A DNA stretch of 64,000 bases from Paramecium octaurelia (taxonomy: Eukaryota > Ciliophora > Oligohymenophorea > Peniculida > Parameciidae). The notes below the pieces were generated by a model that had not been told where the DNA came from, ran no database searches, and was given only the letters and a program-made list of their open reading frames with translations. The stretch is taken from the NCBI GenBank assembly GCA_905182995.1, contig CAJJDP010000031.1:329986-393985 (forward strand). Direction: 5' to 3'. Shown here in pieces: positions 1 through 12,403 of this stretch. A program made the position numbers and the translations under genes. The stretch's first letter is position 1. The number at the start of each line of letters is the position of its first letter.

Positions 1-783
1 ATATTTTCATAAGTAATTTATACATTTGTGTAATGTATATAAAAACATACGTATTTTTTAAATTTTATAGATTATGTTTTTCTAATGAGGTAATGATAAT
101 TTGCATTGTATTGTTTCATTCTAACACCATTATTTATTTAAATCGATTATACCTATTTAATAAAATAAACTGATATTATGATTCATCACTTTAGAAGAAA
201 AATTTGTCATTATTAACTATTCTTGATTTAATAAAATTCAATTTATTTCCTAAGGTAATGATTTTTTTGAATGAAAGTAGGGATGATGAAATAACATAAC
301 CATATTAGTGTAATTTCTATGACAGAATTATTGCTCTTAAGCCAATAGATGAAGAAACAGAAATTAAAATTTAATAACATTGTTTTGAATTTCATAATTT
401 TACTCAGTATTGTAAACCCAAAAGGTGGCTGAACATCTTCCGAATTGTTAAACGAAAAAAATAACAAATTTATGGAAATCTTTCATATAAGAGATTCATA
501 CAAATTAAATGTGTTATCATCATTAATTAGAATTAAATCAATATCATTTTATAGAAGGTAACTTTGCTATGGATCGAGATGATTAAAAATAAAATTTAAA
601 TCAAGATATTGACTATTTAAGAATATACTATATTAATTTTTCATTTTATCTTCTATTAGCGTAAACTCCAAAAACTTGAGGACTTCCAGTATTATTTGTA
701 ATCTTAATTAGTATTACTATAAGTTAATAAATTAGAAAATTAAAAAACGATATTAAAAATTTAAATATTTAACAACACTATAA
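1..783. other. Region 3' of the transporter, no firm gene
   Basis: No recognisable gene. On the + strand a frame can be read from an ATG at 178 across a plausible 26-nt GTA...TAG intron (about 256-281), giving residues such as YDRIIALKPIDEET and CKPKRWLNIFRIVKR. It has no convincing end and runs on antisense into the transporter, so it may be chance openness in AT-rich DNA where only TGA stops. On the - strand the transporter frame stays open beyond its TGA down to a TGA at 601-603. Confidence 0.3.
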
Positions 784-1917
784 TCACATAAAAAATATCA
801 TTAAATATGTCATCATCCATAGAGGCAATGTTATTAGAGACAACAAATAACTGGTTAATAATATAACTGTCATAATTTCTTCTGCTGATTATAGATATTA
901 TTTTGCCAACATTAATATATTTATCGATGATGGAGTGCAAAATGTTAAAAATAACATAAACAACTAGCATTAATCATTAACAATGTTTTGACTATGCACA
1001 AACATCGCTATAAATAGACCAATGATTGGCATCAATATTAATCGATTGAACACTATACATAAAATTGTTGCATATTTTTCCACCCTTTCTTAATTTTCAA
1101 AATATATCTAGTATAAACTACTCCCGAGAATTAACAATATAATTGGAGAGGTTGCTCTAGAGATAGTTTAAAGAGGTACAAAAATTGAATTATAAATTAC
1201 CTGATTTTAAAGTAAATTGGTCTGCAGTGTTGGAATACAAATAAAAGCTATTGAAACCAAAGTAGCACACAATGGAGGATTCCAAAATGACTTTTTTTAA
1301 GAATAATTTTCTGTTTTTGCTTGCTATTACCTAGACAAAGGCATAGCCAATTAACATTATTATGGTACTGATAAATTTGTCATTTCTAAATCACTTTAAC
1401 TGTTTTCATGCTCTTCTAGAATACTGCGTCCAATTGTCCACCTAATTGAAGTCACTACTACAGTTTAAATTATAACAGTTGTAATTAGTCTTGTCTCTAT
1501 TTATTTTTCAGGTTATCCAGTCATTAATCCAAACCAATGACTTAACCCTTAGCATAGTTATAATTGTAAATTAGTAGTATGAGGATTTGCACAGGCTAAT
1601 ATTATTACAGAATTTAAGGCTTTTTCTTTAATCCAATATTTGTTACTCAGTACCCCTGCTAGATATCCAAGAAATAAGCAGAGTAAAGTTATGACGATAC
1701 AAGGAATGTACAAATGAATGGTTTCTAGTGTAAGAGTCTTTTAAAAGTTTGTAAATATAAGAGCTGGAATAAATAAATTCTCAGACAAGCATGATAGTTA
1801 GCTAGTCAATTACTTGTTGATAATCTTCTTGTGACTGAAATAAGCTCCTAATCCACTAATAAGAAATACACCAAATAAGGTAGAAAAAACTGCTTTTAAC
1901 ATAAGTAATATCTCCAT
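784..1917 (-). CDS. PIN-like / auxin efflux carrier family membrane transporter
   Basis: Probable multi-span membrane transporter of the Mem_trans (PF03547) family, which includes plant PIN/PILS carriers and fungal homologues. Read with TAA/TAG as Gln it begins MEILLMLKAVFSTLFGVFLI and ends at TGA 784-786. Family hallmarks are visible: an N-terminal set of hydrophobic helices, then ANPHTTNLQL (equivalent to the family's Asn-containing broken helix), a central hydrophilic loop rich in Glu and Ser (EEHENSQSDLEM), then FWNPPLCATLVSIAF, matching the conserved 'NPP' start of the C-terminal helix bundle. The C-terminal half continues as hydrophobic helices. About 350 residues, typical of compact family members. 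Short introns of about 25 nt interrupt it. The substrate cannot be told from sequence. The frame stays open for about 60 codons after the stop. Confidence 0.8.
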
Positions 1918-2083
1918 TTATAAATTCAATATAATTTCAAATGAATTGAATGATACTTAAAAATACCGGTTAAATAAATTAATTATAATGGCGAACAATT
2001 ATCCTTTACTTTTCTGTTATTTTATTGTTTCTGAAAGAAACCATTAAAGGGATTTTAAAAAAAAGTATTGTAAATCACTAAAT

Positions 2084-2964
2084 ATGGAAATTACATTGGA
2101 ATTTGACAAAGCAATTTTACAGGATAAAACCTTGTGAAATTGAAAATATAATAAAATAATAACTACATTTACTAAACTCAAGTAAGGTATTAGAATCTAT
2201 TTATATGAGAATAAGCTATCAGATGTAGAAAATCAAATCATCTTTAATTTTTTGGATTTTTTACAGTGAAAGAATCGGAAATGGGGGATAGAATAAAATC
2301 AAAATAATAAAATATGAGAATGATTGCTTCAATTTGTGAGAGTATCATTTGACACCAATCAAGTGAAAAGTTCCTAAAAATTTTAGTTTAATTTCAGCCA
2401 AGTATAATACATTCAATCAAGAAAAATTTAAGAATAGTTAGAATAAATTGAAGTTTATTTAATTGATATTTTCAATTGCAAAATCGTGATTAAAAAAATG
2501 GTAATAACTATTTAAACTGTTGAAGTCTTTTTTAATTTTAAGTTTGATAATAAGTGACCTTCTGATGGCTTTAGAATCATTTTTTGTGGACACTAAGCCA
2601 TCTATTAATAATTGGTCCAATATTTGGAATGTGGAATAATTTAATTATACTTGCCATCCACCTTATTGAACTGTAAGTTCAAATTTAGAATAAATATAAT
2701 CAGTAAGTAGTTATAATCTGGCAAGACAGTCTTACATGGTTGATATAAAAACTGATTAAGTAAAAATAGAGATATTTTACTAATACTAGAATTGATGGAT
2801 TAGGTAAAAGTATTGAATGGGAAATTTAAGATAGAATTGAGCGTTGTACTATCATCTTTAAATATAAGGTCAAAAAGTTTTATAATAATAATAATTAGCT
2901 TTGGTATGATTTAATCTTCCTTTTTTATATTGCCAAAATAAAAAGAATAACTAATATGAATTGA
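2084..2964 (+). CDS. Unrecognised protein, interrupted reading frame (gene or decaying gene)
   Basis: Several long coding-like stretches lie in order on the + strand, beginning at ATG 2084 (MEITLEFDKAILQDKTL) and ending at a TGA at 2962-2964 after KIKRITNMN. The central part (KSSQKFQFNFSQVQYI, then KIIFCGHQAIYQQLVQYLE) and the C-terminal part (EWEIQDRIERCTIIFKY) have ciliate-like composition. Joining them needs small introns: a 21-nt GT..TAG at 2554-2574 and a 32-nt GT..AAG at 2729-2760 both restore frame. The N-terminal third (2130-2350) needs further frame changes that I could not explain by normal introns. It is therefore either a real gene with poorly modelled introns or a pseudogene. No family was recognised. 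It converges on the IFT88 pseudogene. Confidence 0.4.
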
Positions 2965-2989
2965 GAACAGATTTATAAATGTTATATGA

Positions 2990-4640
2990 AGGTAAAAAGT
3001 TGTCCTCGACTCCATCTTTAAATTATTCATCATCTAAATTTGATCTCACATTTGTTTTAGGAGGTGGTTGTTTATTGGCTCTCCTATTAATAATATAATT
3101 TTGTAAGTACCTTGTGTTATTAGTGAAACTAACAGGATTATCGTCTTCTTGATGTAAACGAATTTATTCTTCTTTAGTATTTTTTAAATTAATATTTTGA
3201 CCTTGATATACTTTGATCATTCCATTTCTCATTCTAATTTTCTTAAAACCCTGCATATTCTTCTTAAAGTAATCCCATTTTCTAAATAGCTACACTAAGA
3301 ATCGAAGACCTAAGATGTTTATATCCTTTAGATACATTCATTATTATCTGGATAATTAGAATAGATTTTCTAATAGTGCCCAAGTGCCTTTTGAAAGTGC
3401 CTCATTCTTCTATAACAATTTGCAACTATCCATTTCCATTTCTCATCTCTTATTAACACTTGTCTGCTCTTTCAAATAAAGCTCACCTTTTCATACATTA
3501 TGATTCAAATAATAAAATCCTAAGCAGGATATTTTATAAATATTTGTTGGTAAAATTAATAAGATATTCAATTTTCTATTTATTATATGCTAATAAATAA
3601 TTAATAAAACTGAATATGACATCTTATTATTATAAAAAGTATTTATTATCATCAATCTGCTTCAACGCCTATAGTTTATAGTTATTATTCTTTGGCTCTC
3701 AAGGATTAATTTTTCACATAAAAACGATTTTCTCTGTTGACTAAAGCCTTTGCATTGAATCTATCATGCGGAATAGCAATTTTCGGCATATTTTTTGGCC
3801 TGCTTATAATCATTCTCTAAGAAATACAAAAAGGAGATGTTTGTAGCAATTCTAGCTATAATATACTATCTATTTTTTTAACCTCTTGAGATGTTTCAAT
3901 AGATTTCTATATGTTTTTTTAGATAGCCCATTTCTTTGCATATTTCAGTTTCAGCCTCAGGGAATGTTGATCTTTTGAGTTATTCTAAAATCCACTCATA
4001 TCCAAAGATAATATCGTTCTAAAATTATGGAGCAATCAATTTTTAGCAGAAGTTCCAATATAATGAATGGCTACTCTTTAGCTTTTTTTAGTATCCTCTC
4101 TCAGCTTATCTGAAATGGGAGTTCTCTTGTGTTTTTATTTTCATCTATGCTCCATCCAGGTATTTCTATGGTTAATAGAGTTACAAAATAGTCCTTCATT
4201 TGATTCATATTTCCACTTAAATCAAACAAATCATCAGATTAAGCCCATTTGGAAAATCAGATAAGTTGTTGATTAATTCGTATGTGTTGATGGGCTCTTT
4301 GATTTTTTGTTTGCCTAACCTGATTTGTGCATGACCACTATTTTTTGGATTTTGAAACGAATTCCTTGGGAAGTAGCAAGGATTAAATCCTAAGCCATTT
4401 GTAAATTTTAATGGCATTAGGATACTTCTTCTACTCAAAATATATGTCTCCTAATCTCCCTGCTTGTGGGTATTACTTATATTTAATGGTTTTTTGGTAT
4501 TTTGCTATTGCATCTTAATGGAGTTAGCATGTAAACCAAAAGCTTGCTAAATTTAGGCCTCACTGCCTAAACAGATATGAATGCTGTTTTACTCTGAAAT
4601 TTTGAAATTTATAATTATTGACAAGTGGTTTACAACCAGT
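2990..4640 (-). pseudogene. IFT88 (intraflagellar transport, TPR protein) pseudogene
   Basis: Remnant of intraflagellar transport protein 88, an IFT-B TPR subunit needed for cilium assembly. Collinear fragments of the family occur in order on the - strand but in changing frames: KYPNAIKIYK, SGHAQIRLG, INTYELI, GLNLMICLI, FLENDYKQAKKYAE, then after a frame change DRFNAKALVNR..FYVKNQ..RAKE and GVEAD, then CLGFYYLN, FERADK, KWKWIVANCYRRM, HYQKIYSNYPDNNECI, and a C-terminal acidic DDE..FKDGVEDNFLP tail like IFT88's. At least five frame shifts and in-frame TGAs (for example after GVEAD, and between FERADK and KWKW) cannot all be introns. The order and spacing match a full-length protein, so this looks like whole-gene decay, probably of one duplicate after genome duplication. 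It lies about 90 bp downstream of WASHC4 on the same strand. Confidence 0.85.
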
Positions 4641-4725
4641 ATGATTGAAATTATTACCTCTGATACCAAAGGCTCAATAATAAGAGTAATTCATAAAATA
4701 TATATTATTATTTAAATTTGGTTTA

Positions 4726-7700
4726 TCATTCTCCTAGAAATAGGATTTTACATGAATTGAAAGCATAGAAAAACATTTAGAATTCATCGTATTGCATGTT
4801 TAATTTACGTAATGATAATTCTTTTTACATATTAATCTAATAATATTCTATATGGTAATTACTTCGTCTGTTGCTCTTTATGATTAGTTTGGCTTTGTAG
4901 TGGCTAAGGTCTTGGCTGATTTCATATCAAGATTGAATTTATTTTTGATTTCTTTCCTCCAATGAAGAGAATCGAATTATGCTTTTTAATCTAATAGGGT
5001 TAAGAAAAATTGAATCCCCAAAATGAAACCATCATCCTATATTAATATAAATAGATGTATACACTAATAAAGACTTCAGTAGTTGAGTTCTTCTTACCAA
5101 TTTGGTCTTTTGAAATTAACATCTTTTCAATAAAATTCAAAGTCAATGTGGGAACTATCAAATAAAATAGAGACAAATGTTCATTTTCTGGTGTATTGAT
5201 ACTTGAAAATGCCTTCAACAATAAATTTATATAATCAATCTTCTCAGAAAAACTACTCTTATATAAAGTAAATATCTCCTCCAACTCCTTTGCAGTACTT
5301 ACAGTGGCATCTATTATTGGATAAAAAATAATATATTTACCACTAAATCCAGCCTCTCTTGTCAAAGATTCTAATTGAGTAGAATTATATTAACTTGGAA
5401 TGTATTCTAAACATTTTGAATTAACATGCAAAGCTGCTGATCTCAATAATCTAACAAATGCTAATGAATTTCCTATTTATGTTATTAAAGTTCTAAATTT
5501 GTCAAGATAATTAGATCCATCATCAAATGTACCCATTTTTTTGATCTCCTTATATAATACTTCTGCTCTATCATAAGGATATTGGCCATCCAATTCATCC
5601 TTCTTTTCCCTAAAAAATCTGTCTTCTCTGACCAAGGGAGATTGAATTAGATCGTCAAATAAAAATTGTGAAAACATTTGAATTTTTCTAGTAGTTACAT
5701 AAATAATTTACTTTTGTAAGAATTTATACACACTATTTACAGTTGTACTCAAGATACCGATACCATGGGTTCTAATTGAATCAGCAATTTGTTGAATACT
5801 TATTGAATAAACTTATTTACTCTCTGATGTTACCTATATTAATAATTTAAATTTGAAATACCTAAACAAATTATTGCTAATATAAATTATAGGTGTATTT
5901 AGTAAAGAATTATTATATATTCTTGAGAACATTAAGGACATCGAAGTTTCCTTAATCAACTGTTTAAGTTGGCAGATAAACATTTATTAAATTTAATCCA
6001 AATTTAGAATTTGCTAAACTTCTCATTTATTCATAAGTTTCTTGATCATACATATTGAGAACATTGATATTATAAAATGTTTCATTGAGTATCTGATTGA
6101 TTTCAGTTCTTAAATTCACGATTGAATCAAAAATCAATACGTAATCAATATCAAGTAATCTTTTTAAGTCTTTAACTTATTATTTGAATGGGTTTAAAGC
6201 TGTTATTTTTTCAATCAAAACTGTATGAACTTAAATTCTTAAATAATCCTCAATGTCTCTAGCCAAAGGTTATAAATATTAAGCATAAAACTCCTTAACA
6301 ACATATTATCTAAATGAATCAAACAATTCATCAGGATTCTCTAAGTGCATACAATCTTTTAATTAGATTGAACAATCAGAAACAGCATTCAATAAAAATT
6401 AAAACCTTTTTGCTTATGATGGATGCTAATAGATGTATTAAAAGAAAGAAGGTAACAATTCTCTACACCAATAAAAATATGTACTTGCTGTAACCTTTTT
6501 TACATAGTATGGTAATAAAATTAATTTATCAAGTTTCCAAAGAATATTTCTAAAATCTTCCTTTTCTGAATTGGTGAATATATCCTTTGCAACCATGAAA
6601 TCCATCAAATAATACATAGTCTATAATTTCAAAGGTGAAAGTGTGCTCTTGAGAATGGAATTCAAAATTTATAAAGCTCCCAATATTTCAGCACCTCCTG
6701 TACCAAAACTCTTAAGATTTGCCTTCATCTTCTCTAATACTTATTAAATGATTCTCTATCCATTCTTAGTTATATGATTTTAGATTAAGGCAGGCTAGAA
6801 GACATCATATTTTTATTCAAAATAATACTCTATTGCTTTTAGCATCTCCACAGCCAAAACCACATCCTTTGATAATGACATATCTAAAGATTATTCTTCC
6901 AATCCAAAATGTCCTAATAACAATGCCTATAATAGATTTCTTGTTTGAGATGCTATTGTCAATCCTTACAGCACTAAGATTACTCTCTAATTCATTCTCT
7001 CTTCAATGTATCTCTGTGCTCTTTCCCTATCAATTTTATCAATATTGTTAAATGAAGCTTAACTACAAGAGAATGAGTCAACTCTAACAATCCAAGTGGT
7101 GAATGCGACATATTAAGCAGTTAAAGAACTTTAAAATGAGGCTGATAATCTTTATAAGTAATTCTTAAAATTGGCAATAGGATCTTTTGGATCCATGGTA
7201 GCACTCTTTTTAGATAATGGAGTAACTTCCATAAGAAATTTACTCAAGTAACATAAAACTTGTGAGTGTCCATCTACCATTGGAACTTTCTTTTAAAGAG
7301 ACCAAAGATTCTTCCATAGATCTCTATTCTCATCATTTTGATATAATTATCTGACTAGAGCATATACACAAAAGGTTGGTAATAATAAATCTCTTTCGAA
7401 CATTTCTTTAGCAGTTCCTAATGTTTTATCAAATAATTCATATCTTTCTTTGAGGTAAGTATTGAGAACATTGAAGAATTCTTTATTGTTTTTGATGGCA
7501 GGTATATTGGCATTTTTCTCTTTTCCTGTTTTTTCATGTACATTTTAATCCCAATTTTGGGCTAAAACCGATTAGAGACAAGATCCAGATAACACGGTCT
7601 TGTCTAATCTAATCATTATCTTTTCTAATTGTTTAACATTTTAAGCATTAGAATTAAATTTAGTGGGATCTGGTTTCACAATTTTTAACATTCTCTTACA

Positions 7701-8471
7701 ATAGTTCCAATGTTCTTATAGATAATCATTCTATTCTACAACGTTGTCTAAGATGTAAATCAATTGCAATGCTCTTCCTATTGTATCTAACGGGAAATTT
7801 AAATTAAAGATTTTAATGATTTTAGAAATGGGATCCTTTTTATTGTAAAGTAAATTCAATTGATTGACCAAATGGGTGATGTAATTGATGAGTTTTTTTA
7901 TTATATCATATATTTACTTGAATTAACCAAGCATTCTACATATCATGATTTCAGCCTCACCATCAGTCAATTTTCTCTCCTCTTCCAAATGAAGATCTGC
8001 TAACTCTCCGTAAATAGTTAATTTATCAAGAAATTTATAGAACTATAGAATAATTGTTGTTTATATACTTGATCTTCTATTTATCTAATTTAATTATCAA
8101 TGAAAACAAAGGATGCACTAATCTTATCAAAAACTTTGTTGTCTGACTTCATGAAATCAAACAATCCCATGTTCTTTTCGTAAACCATGAAATGACTCTG
8201 AATGATGCTTTCATAATCAGGCTATGTCAATGGGATTTGATAATCTTCTTCAAATGCTGAGAACTTAACAATGTGATTGTTGTATAACTCATTAAACTTT
8301 TAGAAGTACTCCTCATAGGGTTTGGCTGATAATAAATGATTAATAATTACATGCAGTTAATACTTCCTTCCCAAATAGACCATCATCCTCTAAATCAATA
8401 TCTTCCTCTTCGTCAAAATAATTTTGTTTCTTCTGCTCCTCCTTTTATTGCTGGAATCTATTTTTCTTCAT
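4726..8471 (-). CDS. WASHC4: WASH complex subunit 4 (SWIP / KIAA1033-like)
   Basis: Large scaffold subunit of the WASH complex, which activates Arp2/3 on endosomes for sorting and recycling. About 1,200 residues, close to the animal protein's ~1,170. Recognised by long collinear similarity: an acidic N-terminus ([13 protein letters not shown]..), [20 protein letters not shown], a central helical region, and a strongly conserved C-terminal half with [82 protein letters not shown] and [18 protein letters not shown]. The end needs two small introns: a 28-nt GTG..TAG before [16 protein letters not shown], and a 26-nt GTAATT..TTAG before [19 protein letters not shown]. It then stops at TGA 4726-4728 after CKILFLGE. 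Another 25-nt intron lies near the N-terminus. The start is the first ATG ahead of the acidic stretch. Sec24 starts upstream on the same strand; the gap is 34 bp. Confidence 0.93.
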
Positions 8472-8505
8472 TGTATATTATTATTATATATAAATATTAA
8501 TAATG

Positions 8506-10836
8506 TCAACCAATATATTTTACAAATTGATTATATTCCATTCTATAATTCTTATTAAAATCATCATAAATTAAGTTTTGAAAGAAAACCTCCTCCCAAT
8601 AACTCTTGCATCCTTACTTCACTATATACAATGGTGCATATTTAGTATACTTGTTGCTAGACATAATAACATTTAATGCTTACCTTCTCAATTCTGTAAT
8701 TAGATAATGTAGTTAATCATTTATAGGGTTTTTAGAATTGAAATAAAGATTATCTTCTACTAGATTAACACTATGATACTATTTCCCAAAAATGTCAGCT
8801 ATTTGATTTTCATCATGTAATCTACATATTAAAGATTCAATACTTGCATATAAACAATATCAAACAATAACCACAATCCATCAGCAGTAATCCTCCTTTC
8901 GAAACCTCCTCCAAAACCAAGGAAATCGGTTATGGATATATGAAATACCCATTTTCATCATAAAAGCATTCTTGTTCTTGTAAATTAGAAATGTTGTATA
9001 ATTGTGGTACTATATATGTAATCAATTCATCCACATTTAAATATTAGAAAATTGATCTGAAGTAATTCATATTATCGGTTAGGGCTGAATGTTAATCATA
9101 GGAATAATTAAGGATTGAAGATTTCATAATACCTAACATATATGAATGTAAAGAATCAAGGGGTTCCTTGAAAATCTTACAATTATTAGTTATGCATCTG
9201 GTAGCAGTAATTAAGAAATCTTTGGTTTGAATACAGTCTTTGATATCTTTGGCAGCATTTAGTTGAGATAGAGCAATCTTATACAATGAGATGGCTAAAC
9301 ATGATTAATCAATTAGAGAATAGATTGTCTTTATTGAATTAGTGATAGGAATACAAAAATTATGAATACGTATTCTTCTCTCACCTTAGGTTGAAGTATA
9401 CAGTAAAGCAGTTTATAGATATAAATTATCTTCAGGAGCATTAGGTTGATTCATTTCTAATTCATACATTAATACCTTTTGGCTATTCTATAAATATAAA
9501 CTCTTACCCTTCTGAGCAATTTAGATTTAGTAGATCTGCATTCTTAATTGAATAATTTCCATAGACACTTTTAACTTTCCATCCGCTTGATATTCGTACT
9601 CTGAAGACTGATTCCCAAGTATAATCTCTCTCCAAGATCCCACGTAAATCATAATAAAGCCGTTGAGCTTACTTTAAAAAAATATTTACTCTAAATAGTT
9701 GGATCATCATAAAAAAAGATGTCACCATTCAAGAATTTGACTATTTAATTTAGAGTGCCAACATTATTGAATCCACAAGGTAGAACAAAGATTGAAGGAC
9801 TTATGAAGTTCAAATGCATTTTTTCAGTAATTTACTTTAATACATTGTTTGTTGGTTAAAAGTGATTCTGAGGTGATTTAGAATTATCAGTTAGATTCAA
9901 CTCTTTGATTGGAGAGGAAGTCAAGATGATTAATTTGCCTCCATTGTCTTACATAATCTTAGAGGCCAAATTAAATGCTGAAATGAATTAAGTACTCATT
10001 AATTATGGTTTAGGAAATAAACTATCCAATTGGTTCAGAAAGGCCACAATGATATCTTTAGAATCTTACAAATTAAACAAATAATTGTCTGGAGTGGGCA
10101 TTTCGTTGTCATCTGTTAACACATACATTTATACTTATTTAAGTTTAGAATTGAAATTGTACAAATGTATACTAGTGTCAAACGTAATGAACCCAAACAA
10201 TGTTCTTTGATTGAGTTTATCTTCCACCATCATATCCTTGATGATCTATCCCATAATTCCCAGTAATTCTTGACTCTTCTGTGACACGTCAATCATAAAA
10301 AAGTATGCTGGTGCCATTGGTGGTCTCATCTAATACTCCTATCCTGCTCTGATGTCATAGGATCCAGTAGTCAAATCAGGTCTCATCTCTTAGTCTTCAG
10401 GTTTAATGAAGTTTTTTGGTATTTTAATTATACTTGTGCAAATGTTACATCTCAAATAATCTTCATCCTTCAGATGTTCCATAAAAGGATTGATGTAAGA
10501 TTTACAATTCTGACATCTCAAAATTGGATTGCTCCCATAATTTACAGTAGGGAATCCTTATTATGTGGATAAGCCATAAGGCTAAATAATCACTGCAAAT
10601 GGAATTTTGGCTTCCATATACAGCTATTTAGTTCTTGGGAACACTCTGGATGTAACCCTTATGTTATTAATTGCATTATATTTTTGATATGACTCTAAAT
10701 TTTTAAGAACTTCAATATCCTATTTTTCTATCTATTATTAGATCTCCTTAAACTATGGTTCTAGATATTATTGCTATTGTTATTGCAGAGAATCCAATCT
10801 ACCATTCTTCTCCAAAATTTTCCTATGAACACTCAT
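8506..10836 (-). CDS. SEC24: COPII coat subunit Sec24
   Basis: Cargo-binding subunit of the COPII inner coat, which forms ER-to-Golgi vesicles together with Sec23 and Sar1. Domains in order: a short Gln-rich N-terminus (MSVHRKILEKNGRLDSL, then a run of Q), a zinc-finger region with paired cysteines (ILRCQNCKSYINPF and YLRCNICTSIIKI), a vWA-like trunk domain (PMAPAYFFMIDVSQKS, LFGFITFDTSIHLYNF, GGKLIILTSS, FVLPCGFNNVGTLNQIV), a beta-sandwich (VRISSGWKVKSVYGNYS), a helical region, and a C-terminal gelsolin-like segment ending at TGA 8506-8508. It is about 760 residues, shorter than yeast or human Sec24 because the long disordered Pro/Gln N-terminus is nearly absent. Small introns are present. 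The start ATG lies only 24 bp from the divergent NDUFA5-like start. Confidence 0.93.
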
Positions 10837-10860
10837 TATATTATTATTTATTAAATATAA

Positions 10861-11457
10861 ATGATTCAAACACTCTATAGATTAATCCCCAGATTCAGAT
10901 TTGCATCAACACTTGGATCATCCAATGTAGCTTCTGGTACTCAAACATCAGCAACTTAATCAAATCCTATCCCTGTTTATTTAAGACCATATGAAGCCAA
11001 GAAGTACGAGGTACCATCATCAAAAATTAAATTAACTACTGGATACAGTTTCCTTGATGTTGAACCCATGCCAAGAGCAAAGATAATGAAATTATGCTAC
11101 ACAATACTTGATAAATTAAAGGCAGAAATTCCTGAAGGTGTTCTTTACAGAATATACACTGAGGAGAAATTGAAGTATATTATGCGAATTACAGATGAAA
11201 TTGAGGATATCAGACAACTTGAGGAGGAATTCGGGTTCGAGTAAATTGAATTCCTTATCTAATAACTTGCAAAAGAAGTTGACTTGGTTGACCAAATGAA
11301 GTATACTAAATTTTTATAATCTTCTAGATATTACAAACCTTGGGAGAAGACACAAGATGATAGCACCTTTGAATTGCTCAGATAACCACATCCTGCTTTG
11401 AAGCACTAAAGAAACGAAAGACCATCCAGAGAATAAACTAAATTTATTGGAAATTGA
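10861..11457 (+). CDS. Mitochondrial complex I subunit, NDUFA5-like
   Basis: Accessory subunit of mitochondrial NADH:ubiquinone oxidoreductase (ETC_C1_NDUFA5, PF04716). The intronless frame encodes 198 residues. The N-terminus (MIQTLYRLIPRFRFAST) is basic, hydroxylated and free of acidic residues, as expected of a mitochondrial targeting presequence. The core resembles the family: LCYTILDKLKAEIPEGVLYR, then IMRITDEIEDIRQLEEEFGFEQIEFLI, followed by the PWE motif near the C-terminus. Residues beyond PWE form an extension of about 40 residues. The stop is TGA 11455-11457. The gene is transcribed divergently from SEC24 with a 24-bp gap, so both promoters must overlap the opposite gene. Confidence 0.82.
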
Positions 11458-11495
11458 TATTCACAATAATAATAACAATAATAAATATTATCTTC

Positions 11496-12403
11496 ATGAA
11501 TTTGCAAGATCAGATCTAATAAGAAGTAATTCTTTTACTATTATTTTTCTATAGATTAATAACTATTTTCCCAAACTCACATAGTACTTACAAGAATTAG
11601 GACAATCAACATTAACAATCTAATAACCAAACAATGCCTTAAAAGGTATTCAAATTATAATATCAGTTCTTGATGAATTGTTCGGGTATTAGTATTAATA
11701 TTTCTCTTAGAATTCTCTAAGAAATAAACTGCCAATATGCCTAATTAGAATAATAGTTATAAAAGTATGAAGGAGAGTGCAGATCTCATATCAGAGTATT
11801 AATAATTAAAATAACTATAGACAGAATAGAGATTGAAAATTCATTGTGAAAACATTCAAGAACTCTATGAATAACAACTTGTAATAGAAAAAGATTACAA
11901 AGCTTAAGTCTTGGTACAATCTCTTATTTCTATATTCTTTAGAGTTATTAAAAAGAGATCACATAGCTGAAGAAAGATCTCGAAGATGCCAAATATTAGA
12001 AGAATCAGTAATTGCAACAAAAAACTTAATCAATAATCGATAAAATTATTTTAGATCAATAGAAATAAACCATTCAATACGATTCTAAATCCAGATCAAA
12101 TACATTCCACAACAATTATACGAATCTCAATTAATAAAAATAGCATATCTCTGTTAAATCAAATACAAGAAAGAATAGATTGATTACTGAATACTAAGAT
12201 TTTTAAACAAAGTAACTAATATCATCTATAATTCAAGTTCCAAATAGTCAATTGAAGAAAAACAATACTCATCTCTCGAGAAAATTTAGGAATTAGCAAC
12301 TCTATACTCTCGACCAAAATCTAGATTGTAAGATAATTGCAACAAAAAATCTGTAACTTTGCACGTTGCTTCAATTAAAGCCAAATAAGTAAAGAAAGTT
12401 TGA
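11496..12403 (+). CDS. Coiled-coil protein, unrecognised
   Basis: No family recognised. The frame starts at ATG 11496 (MNLQDQIQQE), 38 bp after the NDUFA5-like stop, and needs five short introns: a 29-nt GTAATT..ATAG at 11526-11554, then further introns near 11690, 11800, 11912 and 12213 (the last ends AAG). The spliced protein is rich in Gln, Lys and Glu with heptad-like stretches (NIQELYEQQLVIEKDYKAQVL, ITQLKKDLEDAKYQKN), suggesting a coiled coil of about 100 residues. A basic Ser/Asn/Lys-rich tail ends SIKAKQVKKV before TGA 12401-12403. Roughly 255 residues. A cytoskeletal or centriolar role would fit but is only a guess. Confidence 0.65.

Noticed and set aside
761-970. 69-codon - frame starting MLVVYVIFN
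   Set aside because: Alternative frame of the transporter's last helices; the family-like frame ends at TGA 784-786.
6833-7051. 72-codon + frame in the WASHC4 region
   Set aside because: Antisense shadow of a strongly conserved WASHC4 segment.
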